From Pseudoips prasinana (lineage: Eukaryota; Arthropoda; Insecta; Lepidoptera; Nolidae): a stretch of DNA of 64,000 nt. Below are positions 1 to 8,004 of the stretch, piece after piece. The DNA lies in contig OX621266.1 of the NCBI GenBank assembly GCA_951640165.1, positions 8,122,001 to 8,186,000 of the forward strand, written 5' to 3'. The notes beneath the pieces are model-generated. The model was not told where the DNA came from. It did not search any database and worked only from the letters and a program-made list of their open reading frames with translations. Numbering within the stretch: position 1 is the stretch's first letter; the number at the start of each line of letters is the position of its first letter. Both the position numbers and the translations under genes were made by a program.

Positions 1-2251
1 GCCACCTGCTGTCCAGCACGAGGCCCAGATACTTCATCTGGGCCCCGACCCCTATTCGGACGCCCTCCACGACGATGTGGGCGTCTGGAGAGCAGCGCTG
101 CCGAGGCCCGTGAAAGAACACGGCCTCGGTCTTGTTCAGCGCTACCCTCAAACCAAGCTGGCGGATCCTACCTGCCACTAAGGATCCGCCAGCCGAGGCC
201 AGACAGGCCGCCTCCCGAAAGTCCCTCCCCCGGGCAACGAGGAGAGTGTCATCCGCGTAGCAGATGACACTCGTGCCCTGAAGGAGGGTGCCGCGCAGCA
301 GCCAATCGAATCCGATGTTCCACAAGAGGGGCCCTAGCACCGAACCCTGTGGAACACCGGACTCCGCGCCGTAGCGCCTGATCCTGGCCGTCCTGTCCGC
401 CAGGAGGACCTCCCGGTCCTCCAGGTAGTTGGCCAGGATCATCCGCAGATATTGGGGCACTCCGTGATATTTGAGTGCCTCCAATATGGTCGAGTGGTGC
501 ACGGAGTTGAAGGCGTTGGCGATGTCGAACGACACCGCCAACACTCCGTCCCCAGCCTCGACCGCCTCCTGCACGTAGCCCCTGAGTAGGGCCACCGCGT
601 CGACCGTCGAACGCCCTTGTCGAAACCCGAACTGGGCGTCCGACAGGTCCGGCCCTACCTCCCGCAAATGGCTGTTAAGCCGGGTGGCGAGGATCCCCTC
701 GAACAGTTTACCGACCTCATCGAGCAGAACGATGGGCCGGTATGCCGAGGGGGAGTCCACCGGGCGTCCCTCCTTCCGGAGCAGGCAAAGCTGCCCCTCC
801 TTCCAGAGCTTCGGGAACCTCCCAGCCGTCAGGCACGCGCTGAAGAGGTCCCGAAACCTCTCCTCCATAAGGGACGCCGCGATGGCCACCACCCGTGCGG
901 GGACACCATCCGGTCCAGGGGCCGTCTTCTTCGCGCGGAGGGACAGAACCCCCGCGCGAAGTTCCTCCACCAACACTGGAGGGACCTCCTCCTCCGGCGA
1001 AGCCACCACCCCCCCCAGTGGGGGGTTCATCGTTGGAGGGGTGAATTCGGTCCTGCGCGGAAACAATGACCGAACCACCCCATCCAGCAACGCCGGCTCT
1101 AGGGTCTCCGTTAGTGGGGGGCCATAAGGGCGCAGCTGGCTCCGCGCCAGCTTGTATGGCCTCCCAAACGGATCCCTATCGAGTCCCTCCAGCATCTCGG
1201 CCCTTGCCGAGTCTTCGGCGGCGCACATTGCCGACTTGAGGACCGTCTTTGCCTCTACGTAAGAGGCGTAGAGGTGGTCCTCCTCGGCCTGACATCGGCT
1301 GGTGCGCCGCCGACTCCGCGTGTAGGCCCTCCTGGCCTCCACGCACGCGGCCCGGAGCGCCGCCAGCTCCCCCGTCCACCAATAAACGGCGCGACGGGGA
1401 GGCGGGCGGCGAGACCGAGGTATGCTAGAGTTGCACACCTCGGTCAGGGACCTCCGGAGCTGAACCGCTGCGGCGTCCACGTCCGTGCCCTCTACAGGGG
1501 GCGAGAGCCAGTCCTGGAGGAACGCTGCCTCCAGCGCTGCCTCCCGGTCCAGGCGGGTGAGAGCCCACCGCGGGAAGGGAGATTGGCCCGAGCGGGCCAT
1601 CCCCCGCGGGCTCTGGGTGGAGATGTCGAACCGCACATATCGGTGGTCCGACAGGGTCTCCACCATCTCCACCCGCCAGTTCACGACGCCTGTGGCTAGC
1701 ACAGGGGTGGCGAACGACACGTCCACCACTGACCCTCCCTGTTGCCGCACACACGTCTGAACATCCCCCCTGTTCAGGAGAGACACGCCGCACGAGGCCG
1801 CCCAAAATTCGACGGCGCGCCCCCGGACGTTGCAGGACGCCGCTGAGTTGCCCCAGGCCACCGACTTGGCGTTCAGGTCGCCCAACACGACGACCTGACG
1901 TGGTGCCGCCCTCCCGACGACTGCCGTAAGGACTTCGAGAAAATCCTCGAAGTCCCTTAGAGGGCGGTTTGGGGAGAAATAGACCCCGACCAGGGCTATT
2001 TCTCCCCACGCGGCGGCCACGTATCCCGGACCCCTCTCTAAAAGCGAGAGGGGAGGGGAGTCCGTGGCAGGCCGCGACACCAACGCCACCAAGCCGTCTC
2101 GATCACCCAGCCAGCGGCCAGGTATCGAGTACGGCTCGGCAACCACCGCCACGTCCACCAACCACTCGGCCACAGTCTGCATCAACAGATCCTGTGCTGC
2201 TCTGCAGTGGTTGGTGTTCGCCTGGAGGATGCGATGTTCGATTCTACCCAT
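1..2251 (-). CDS. E1 ORF2, endonuclease/reverse transcriptase, partial (3' end off-window)
   Basis: The ATG is at 2251-2249 and shares its A with the TAA of ORF1 (TAATG). The N-terminus reads as an AP-like endonuclease (QANTNHCRAAQDLL). Downstream come the RT region and, at the window edge, the AQMKYLGLVLDSRW segment found in all family 1 copies. The frame at position 2 matches the frame set by the ATG at 2251, so any indels cancel out. I checked the frame at both ends and spot-checked for stops, but did not translate every codon. The protein would nick telomeric DNA and reverse-transcribe its own RNA at the nick. Confidence 0.8.
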   Translation of the reverse strand, partial: MGRIEHRILQANTNHCRAAQDLLMQTVAEWLVDVAVVAEPYSIPGRWLGDRDGLVALVSRPATDSPPLSLLERGPGYVAAAWGEIALVGVYFSPNRPLRDFEDFLEVLTAVVGRAAPRQVVVLGDLNAKSVAWGNSAASCNVRGRAVEFWAASCGVSLLNRGDVQTCVRQQGGSVVDVSFATPVLATGVVNWRVEMVETLSDHRYVRFDISTQSPRGMARSGQSPFPRWALTRLDREAALEAAFLQDWLSPPVEGTDVDAAAVQLRRSLTEVCNSSIPRSRRPPPRRAVYWWTGELAALRAACVEARRAYTRSRRRTSRCQAEEDHLYASYVEAKTVLKSAMCAAEDSARAEMLEGLDRDPFGRPYKLARSQLRPYGPPLTETLEPALLDGVVRSLFPRRTEFTPPTMNPPLGGVVASPEEEVPPVLVEELRAGVLSLRAKKTAPGPDGVPARVVAIAASLMEERFRDLFSACLTAGRFPKLWKEGQLCLLRKEGRPVDSPSAYRPIVLLDEVGKLFEGILATRLNSHLREVGPDLSDAQFGFRQGRSTVDAVALLRGYVQEAVEAGDGVLAVSFDIANAFNSVHHSTILEALKYHGVPQYLRMILANYLEDREVLLADRTARIRRYGAESGVPQGSVLGPLLWNIGFDWLLRGTLLQGTSVICYADDTLLVARGRDFREAACLASAGGSLVAGRIRQLGLRVALNKTEAVFFHGPRQRCSPDAHIVVEGVRIGVGAQMKYLGLVLDSRW

Positions 2252-4310
2252 TAATCGGACATCGCACCCCTCTCCTCCACGGCCGCCGAGGTCCCAGGCA
2301 CTGGGACGGCGGTGGCGGCGACAGGCCGGGTCGGCGCCTGTACTTTCCCCTTCTTAAGGGGAGGACTGCAATTCCTCCCCTTCATTATGTGGCCCGCAGG
2401 GCGGCCACTGGCGGCACAAACTGCGCAGTCGCACTGCACTGTCGACAGTGGACGGACAGAGGGCTCGGGTGTGTCCGATGCCGAAGCACCGGTAACACCT
2501 CAGAGGCTGGTCCTCCAGTGCCCGGACAGCACCCGAGCTAAAGCCGACCGAAAGCCGTCCCTTTTCGAGGACGGCCTTGGCAGCGGCGACTGGGCACTCC
2601 AGGCGAATGGTGCCCATACCACCGCGCCCGGGCCTGATGCCCCGGCCTTGCACCGCTGCGACTTCGCAGCCTCCTATGGCTGCTACCGCTGCCACTACCT
2701 CCTCCTTGGTGACGGAGTCGTCCAGATCCGTCACCTCGATGGCCGCCGACTTCACCGGCCTGGCCACCTTTGCCGCGTCCGCAATGACCTCCTGCAGCTT
2801 CACTGCGAAGAGGTCAGCGTTTTTTCCGCCCTCCGCACCCGGGAACTCGAAGATTCGAGCCCCAGCTTGTGTCCGGCGGCACGAGACTTTACCGATCCCC
2901 AGTTTAGTGGGATCGGCACTGGCACGCGCCCGCATCAAAACGGACGTGTATGTCTCGCCCCGCTCCGCAGCCTCCGCGGTGAGCGTCACCACGACGGCTG
3001 CGGTTTTGGGAGGAACCAAGTTCCTCCTGACACCGGCTGGGGTCGAACCCTTCCCCTTTCCCTTGCCAGTCGACTGTGACTGACTGGCAGGGGTGGTGGC
3101 GGAGACGGCTGGGGCTGGGGGGGTGGCTTTCCCCTTCCCTTTTCCCTTGCCAGTCGACTTAGACTGGCTGGGAGTGGTGGTGGCAGGGACGGCAGGGACG
3201 ACAGCTGCCGTCCTTTTGCCCTTGCCCTTCCCCTTACCGACCACCCTCGTCCAGCCCTGCTGGTTGGTCGGGGTGGTAGAAGGGAGAAGGGCGTCCTCCA
3301 TCTGGGACGTAGGCACCGGCTCCTTTTGCCTCCTGTCCGCCGCAAGCGGCGGCCGGACGATTTTCTCCGGCAAGAGCCGGTCCTCAATTCCTGCCAGGCA
3401 GGAGCGGACAAACGCCCTCTCGCCAAACGCCCGCCATAACTTTGCGGAGGATATCCTCAAGGCCGGCGGAGGAGTCAAGGCCCTCTGTCACAGGTCTGGG
3501 CTCAGCGTGGGATGGCCGGGCCGTGGCTTCAGCCAGCTTTGCGTGCAGCTGGCTGACCTCCGACTGCAGGCGATCGACTTTCGCCTGCAGTTGCCGCGTT
3601 TCGTCGCTGGCTTTGCGGTCGACCAGCTCCGCGACGATGCCCCGCATGCTGGCGGCCCGGCATTTAAGGGACTTCTGAAAAGTCCCTTTTAGGTGGGAGG
3701 ACTTGGTGGCAACCTCGACGATCACCTCCTCGTCCTCCAAGGCCATCCGCTTCAGTTCAGCCAGGGAGTGGTCCGCGTACAGGATGTGGGACGCCCCGTA
3801 CCCGGACTTGGCACGGGCGACGCGCGCCCGTTCCTCCCTAGCCGCCACCTGCTCCTCCAGGTCTTGTTGGAGCCGCTCCCGCCTGGTTAGGTCCAGCTCG
3901 CGCTGGGCGTCCGCCAAACCCACCTCGTGGGTGTCTGCCACTGTTGTGGGCTTCTTCGCCTTCACCTTCTTTTTAGGCTCCTTCGCCGAGCCTGAGCCCG
4001 AGGAGCCATCGGACACGACCTTAAGAAAGGTCCTCTTCCTCGATGCCGATCGCGATCGAGGATCGACCACCATCGAACCCGCATCCGATGTAATGGACTC
4101 AATGTCGGAGTCCGACATGTCGCCCACACTCCCGCCGTAGAAGGCTCTGCCTTCCTCCGACGCTTCAGCGTCGCGTTGGCCCTGAGAAGGGCCTTTTGGT
4201 TGGCCCTGAGAAGGGCCTTTGGGTTGGCCCTGAGAAGGGCCTTTGGGTTGGCCCTGAGAAGGGCCTTTTTTGGCAAAATGCCCGAGAGCATCCCGTAATG
4301 GTTTCGGCAT
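2251..4310 (-). pseudogene. E1 ORF1, frameshifted twice
   Basis: The start is the conserved ATG-Pro-Lys context at 4310-4308 (MPKPLRDALGHF), followed by four GPSQGQPK repeats and the coiled-coil region. A 7-nt insertion near 3422-3434 shifts the frame after the VMA... segment, where intact copies read VMAEERAFVRSC. A second lesion near 2428-2446 removes about 60 nt covering the second zinc knuckle (compare 5500-5585 in E2) and shifts the frame again. Three frames are therefore used between start and stop. The protein would have been the RNA-binding ORF1p; this copy cannot make it intact. Confidence 0.9.
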
Positions 4311-4467
4311 TCCGATCAAAGCAAATTTCGTAACACACAAGGCAGTTGATTGTTACGATGCACAGTGCACTTTAGCCGTACCCAGTCTGCCACTCCGTTA
4401 CGGTGGTCAGAACTGGGACGTTTCCGGGGAACACGACGAGGACGTAAGCACTGTGGGGTGGTTCCCC

Positions 4468-4481
4468 GTGGTTCCCCAACC
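4468..4481. repeat. Likely target-site duplication at the E1 5' end (one copy visible)
   Basis: Between E1's 5' end (GGTTCCCC on +) and the telomere repeat lies GTGGTTCCCC, which is the first 10 nt of a full-length family 1 element, followed by AACC. By analogy with the 14-nt duplications elsewhere in the window, E1 probably inserted at the boundary of an older full-length copy that should lie beyond the left edge. The partner copy is not visible here. Confidence 0.6.
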
Positions 4482-4486
4482 TAACC
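4478..4486. repeat. Telomeric repeat remnant (CCTAA/TTAGG) between E1 and E2
   Basis: AACCTAACC directly abuts the poly(T) of E2. On the minus strand this reads poly(A)-GGTTAGGTT, the expected downstream target for an element inserted between T and A of TTAGG. Confidence 0.9.
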
Positions 4487-4744
4487 TTTTTTTTTTTTTT
4501 TTTTTGTTTGCGCTGGGAAAAAATGCGTTACGCATACCCGCCCATTGGGGGATGGACGGGTTATGTGGGACTCTCCGGCTACTCCGGCATACCCACTAAA
4601 ATAACCCAGCGGCACTCCCGCATCGTCTATTTGGAGGAGGACTGGGAAACCGGCACAGCCTTTACGTCCAGTCCCCCACCGACGACCGCCCGCCTTTACA
4701 GCGGGGCCCGCACGCCCCTCCCTTAGCGGAGGGGCCCGGAAACG

Positions 4745-5329
4745 ACCGGGACGCCATCCGGTCCAGGGGCCGTCTTCTTCGCGCGGAGGGGCAGAACCCC
4801 CGCGCGAAGTTCCTCCGCCGACACTGGAGGCACCTCCTCCTCCGGCGAAGCCACCACCCCCCCCAGCGGGGGGTTTATCGTTGGAGGGGTGAATTCGGTC
4901 CTGCGCGGAAACAGTGACCGAACCACCCCATCCAGCAACGCCGGCTCTAGGGTCTCCGTTATTGGGGGACGTTATTAGGAGAGGTCCATTTCGACCACAT
5001 CTGTCAGGGCACGGCGCAGCTCAGCCCAGGCTGGGCACACCTCGAGGGTGTGCTGCGCCGTGTCCTCCGCGGCTCCGCAATGGTGGCACGCCGGGGTTTC
5101 CTCCCTCTGGATCCGATGCAGGTGCGTTCCGAAACAACCATGCCCGGACAACACCTGCACCAGACGGAAAGAGAGGAAACCGTGGGGGCGCTCGAGCCAG
5201 TCCCGCAGGACTGGACCGAGCGCGTCCAACGTCCACCAACCACTCGGCCACCGTCTGCATCAGCAGATCCTGTGCCGCTCTGCAGTGGTTGGTGTTCGCC
5301 TGGAGGATGCGATGTTTGACCCTATCCAT
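4745..5329 (-). pseudogene. E2 ORF2 remnant: three pieces in the wrong order
   Basis: The ORF2 ATG (5329-5327, TAATG context) is followed by about 95 nt of the endonuclease N-terminus (5234-5329, to ...AEWLVDV). The next piece is a C-terminal segment (about 4978-5232, ALGPVLRDWLERPHGF through the CCHC HCGAAEDTAQH to DLS). The last is a central segment upstream of the RT core (about 4748-4977, LLDGVVRSLFPRR to TAPGPDGVP), then the 3' UTR. In an intact ORF2 the central piece lies before the C-terminal piece, so this is not a simple deletion. All pieces keep the minus orientation. Confidence 0.88.
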
Positions 5330-7491
5330 TAGTCGGTCATCGCACCCCCCTCCTCCACAGCCGCTGAGGTCCCAGCCACTGGGACGGCGGTGGCAACGAC
5401 AGGCCGGGTCGGCGCCTGTACTTTCCCCTTCTTAAGGGGAGGACTGCAGTTCCTCCCCTTCATTATATGGCCCGCAGGGCGGCCACTGGCGGCACAAACT
5501 GCGCAGTGCGGCGCGGCGGCCATGCAGGAGGCGGATTTGTGGCCCTCCTTGCCGCAGCGGTAACAACTGTCCGTCCTGTCGACAGTGGACGGACAGAGGG
5601 CCCGGGTGTGGCCAATGCCGAAGCACTTGTAGCACCTCAGCGGCTGGGCCTCAAGTGCCCGGACCGCAGCCGAGCTGAAGCCGACGGCGAGCCGTCCCTT
5701 CTCGAGGACGGCTTTGGCTGCGGCCACTGGGCACTCCAGGCGAATGGTGCCCATGCCGCCGCGCCCGGGCCTGATGCCCCCGCCCTGCACCGCTGCGACT
5801 GTGCAGCCCCCAATGGCTGCGACTGCTGCCACCACCTCCTCCTTGGTGACGGAATCGTCCAGATCCGCCACCTCGAAGGCCGCCGACTTCACCGGCCTGG
5901 CCACCTTCGCGTCGTCCGCAATGACCTCTTGCAGCTTTTCTGCGAAGAGGTCCGCATTTTTTCCGCCCTCCGCCCCCGGGAACTCGAAGATACGAGCCCC
6001 AGCCTGTGTCTTGCGGCATGACACTTTGCCGATCCCCAATTTGGTGGGATCGGCACTGGCACGCGCCCGCACCAACATGGACGCGTACGTCACTCCCCGC
6101 TCCGCGGCTTCCGCGGTGAGTGTCACCACGACGGCCGCGGTCTTGGGAGGAACTAAGTTTCTCCTGACACCGGCTGGGGCAGAACTCTTGCCCTGTCCCT
6201 TTCCCTTGTCGGCCGACTGCGACTGACCGGCAGGGGTGGTGGCGGAGACGGCTGGGGCCGGGGGGGTGCTCTTCCCCTTCCCTTTGCCTTTCCCCTTCCC
6301 TTTGCCAGTCGGCTGCGACTGGCTGGGAGTGGTGGTGGCGGGAACGGCAGGGATTACAGCTGCCGTCCTTTTTCCCTTGCCCTTGCCCTTACCAACCACC
6401 CTCGTCCAGCCCTGCTGGTTGGTCGGGGTGGTTGAAGGCAGATGGGCGTCCCCCCTCTGAGAGGTTGCCACCGGCTCCACTCGCCTCTTATCCGCCGCAA
6501 GCGGCGGTCGGAGGATCTTTGCCGGCAAGAGCCGGTCCTCAATTCCCGCCAGGCAAGAACGAACAAACGCCCTCTCCTCCGCCATAACCTTGCGGAGGAC
6601 GTCCTCAAGGCCGGAGGAGAGGGCGGGGCCCTCTGCCGCAGATCTGGGCTCGGCTTGGGATGGCCGGGCCGTGGCTTCAGCCAGCTTCATGTGCAGCTGG
6701 CTGACCTCTGACTGCAGGCGATCTACCTTCGCCTGCAGTTGCCGCGTTTCATCGCAGGCCTTCCTTTCCACCAGCTCCGCGATGATGCATCGCATGCTGG
6801 CGGCCCGGCATTTCAGGGACTTCTGGAAAGTCCCCTTTAGGTGGGAGGACTTGGCGGCGACCTCCACGATCGCCTCCTCGTCCTCCAAGGCCATCCTTTC
6901 CAATTCGGCCAGGGAGTGGTCCGAGTATAAGATGCGGGACGCACCGTACCCGGACTTGGCACGGGCGACGCGTGCCCGTTCCTCCTGGGCCGCAATCCGC
7001 TCCTCTAACTCTTGCTGGAGCTGCTCCCGCCGAGCCAGGTCCAACTCGCGCTGGGCGTCTGCTAAACCCACATCGTGGGTGTCCGCTGCTGTCCTCGGCT
7101 TTATAGCCCTGATCTTCTTTTTTTGCTCCATCACCGAGCCCGAGCCAGAGGAGCCATCCGACACGACTTTGAGGAATGAACGTTTCCTCGAAGCCGATCG
7201 TGATCGAGCAATCTCGATCACCATCGCGCCATCTGACGCAGTGGACTCGTTGTCGGAGTCCGACAATTCATCCACCCTCCCGCCGTAGAAGGCTCGACCT
7301 TCCTTCGACGCTTCAGCGTCGCGTTGGCCCTGAGAAGGGCCTTTTGGTTGGCCCTGAGAAGGGCCTTTGGGTTGGCCCTGAGAAGGGCCTTTGGGTTGGC
7401 CCTGAGAAGGGCCTTTGGGTTGGCCCTGAGAAGGGCCTTTTGTGACGAAATGCCCGAGGGCATCCCGCGCAGGTTTATGCATTTTAGGCAT
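5329..7491 (-). CDS. E2 ORF1, intact ORF1 protein with three zinc knuckles
   Basis: This is one of two full ORF1s here (720 aa from ATG 7491-7489). I chose this start because ATG-Pro-Lys...PARDALGHF is shared by every family 1 copy; codons further 5' are not ATG. Order of parts: five GPSQGQPK repeats (about residues 20-60), an acidic/Ser-rich stretch, a coiled coil (about 130-290), an AEERAFVRSC block, Lys/Gly-rich tracts (KGKGKGKGK, about 370-450) and a C-terminal RNA-binding part. The last part has knuckles CYKCFGIGHTRALC, CYRCGKEGHKSASC and CAVC...H...C. ORF1 proteins of R1-clade elements bind their RNA and help target telomeres. The stop TAA overlaps the ORF2 ATG. Confidence 0.93.
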   Translation of the reverse strand: MPKMHKPARDALGHFVTKGPSQGQPKGPSQGQPKGPSQGQPKGPSQGQPKGPSQGQRDAEASKEGRAFYGGRVDELSDSDNESTASDGAMVIEIARSRSASRKRSFLKVVSDGSSGSGSVMEQKKKIRAIKPRTAADTHDVGLADAQRELDLARREQLQQELEERIAAQEERARVARAKSGYGASRILYSDHSLAELERMALEDEEAIVEVAAKSSHLKGTFQKSLKCRAASMRCIIAELVERKACDETRQLQAKVDRLQSEVSQLHMKLAEATARPSQAEPRSAAEGPALSSGLEDVLRKVMAEERAFVRSCLAGIEDRLLPAKILRPPLAADKRRVEPVATSQRGDAHLPSTTPTNQQGWTRVVGKGKGKGKRTAAVIPAVPATTTPSQSQPTGKGKGKGKGKGKSTPPAPAVSATTPAGQSQSADKGKGQGKSSAPAGVRRNLVPPKTAAVVVTLTAEAAERGVTYASMLVRARASADPTKLGIGKVSCRKTQAGARIFEFPGAEGGKNADLFAEKLQEVIADDAKVARPVKSAAFEVADLDDSVTKEEVVAAVAAIGGCTVAAVQGGGIRPGRGGMGTIRLECPVAAAKAVLEKGRLAVGFSSAAVRALEAQPLRCYKCFGIGHTRALCPSTVDRTDSCYRCGKEGHKSASCMAAAPHCAVCAASGRPAGHIMKGRNCSPPLKKGKVQAPTRPVVATAVPVAGTSAAVEEGGAMTD
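7320..7441 (-). repeat. 24-bp tandem repeat encoding GPSQGQPK (five units) in E2 ORF1
   Basis: The unit on + is a TTGGCCCTGAGAAGGGCC core plus TTTGGG or TTTTGG. Each unit contains a perfect inverted repeat GGCCCT-GAGA-AGGGCC, so the RNA can form a row of 6-bp hairpins. Unit number varies between copies: four in E1, five in E2, three in E3, four in E5, three in E10, five in E11 and four in E12. Confidence 0.93.
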
Positions 7492-7642
7492 AATCCGCAA
7501 ACTCGTAACACACAAGGCAGTTGATTGTTACGATGCACAGTGCACTTTAGCCGTACCCAGTCTGCCACTCCGTTACGGTGGTCAGAACTGGGACGTTTCC
7601 AGGGAACGCGACGTGGACGCAAGCACTGTGGGGTGGTTCCCC
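7492..7642 (-). promoter_or_regulatory. E2 5' UTR (presumed internal promoter region)
   Basis: About 150 nt between the element's 5' end and the ORF1 ATG. It is nearly the same in all full-5' family 1 copies and includes GTGCACTTTAGCCGTACCC and a CCGTTACGG palindrome on +. R1-clade elements generally carry their promoter inside the transcribed 5' UTR; I see no independent motif that proves it here. Two sequence types exist (GGAACACGACGAGGACGTAAG in E1, E3, E10; GGAACGCGACGTGGACGCAAG in E2, E5, E11, E12). Confidence 0.4.
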
Positions 7643-7649
7643 AACCTAA

Positions 7650-7651
<2 letters not shown>
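7638..7651. repeat. 14-nt target-site duplication of E3, 3'-side copy
   Basis: TCCCCAACCTAACC lies flush against the E3 poly(T) at 7652. It combines 9 nt of telomere repeat with the first 5 nt of E2. The identical 14-mer is at the E3 5' end, 13429-13442. Confidence 0.85.
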
Positions 7652-7682
<31 letters not shown>

Positions 7683-7683
<1 letters not shown>

Positions 7684-8004
7684 TTTGCGCTGGGAAAAAA
7701 TGCGTTACGCATACCCGCCCATTGGGGGATGGACGGGTTATGTGGGACTCTCCGGCTACTCCGGCATACCCACTAAAATAACCCAGCGGCACTCCCGCAT
7801 CGTCTATTTGGAGGAGGACTGGGAAACCGGCACAGCCTTTACGTCCAGTCCCCCACCGACGACCGCCCGCCTTTACAGCGGGGCCCGCACGCCCCTCCCT
7901 AAGTGAAGGAGCCCGGGAACGACCGTGAGTGCTCGGCCGTTCCCGCCCGACGATGGTGGCGATTTGTGCAATGCGAGCGAAGGCGCCCCCGCGCCTGTCG
8001 CCCG
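7683..8004 (-). promoter_or_regulatory. Family 1 3' UTR with a conserved multi-hairpin fold (E3 copy)
   Basis: Next to the poly(A) tail a closing stem (CGCTGGG 7688-7694 with CCCAGCG 7782-7788) encloses three hairpins. These are TGCGTTACGCA (7701-7711), ACCCG/CGGGT (7713-7717 with 7734-7738), and GTGGG/CCCAC (7742-7746 with 7769-7773), the last with an inner CCGG/CCGG. Sequence further from the tail is also conserved between copies. In SART1 the 3' UTR and the GGUU after poly(A) are known to be needed for precise reverse transcription; the same role here is inferred. Families 2 and 3 have the same layout with different stem sequences. Confidence 0.75.

Larger units (their letters stand above)
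1..4467 (-). mobile_element. E1: family 1 SART-like non-LTR retrotransposon, 5' part
   Basis: Minus-strand R1-clade element. The window edge cuts it inside ORF2, so its 3' UTR and poly(A) lie off-window to the left. The 5' end is the family-typical start, read on the minus strand as GGGGAACCACCCC (4467 downward). It is followed by a 10-nt extra piece (4468-4477) and then the telomere repeat. ORF1 is broken by two frameshifts. The visible part of ORF2 keeps its net frame from 2251 to the edge. Over its first 668 nt this copy is almost identical to E13 at the other end of the window. Confidence 0.93.
4487..7642 (-). mobile_element. E2: family 1 element with scrambled, mostly deleted ORF2
   Basis: The poly(T) is 4487-4505, followed by the family 1 3' UTR (to about 4745). 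Then come three non-collinear ORF2 pieces, an intact ORF1 and a 5' UTR ending at 7642. Total about 3.15 kb against about 5.8 kb for E3. It keeps both terminal regions and ORF1, so it could at most be mobilised by another copy's ORF2 protein (inference). Confidence 0.92.

Noticed and set aside
7320..7441. CRISPR-like array
   Set aside because: The 24-bp units are direct tandem repeats without spacers and encode GPSQGQPK inside ORF1.
7652..7682. Poly(T) tracts as transcription terminators
   Set aside because: They are the poly(A) tails of minus-strand retrotransposons and always adjoin the same 3' UTR.
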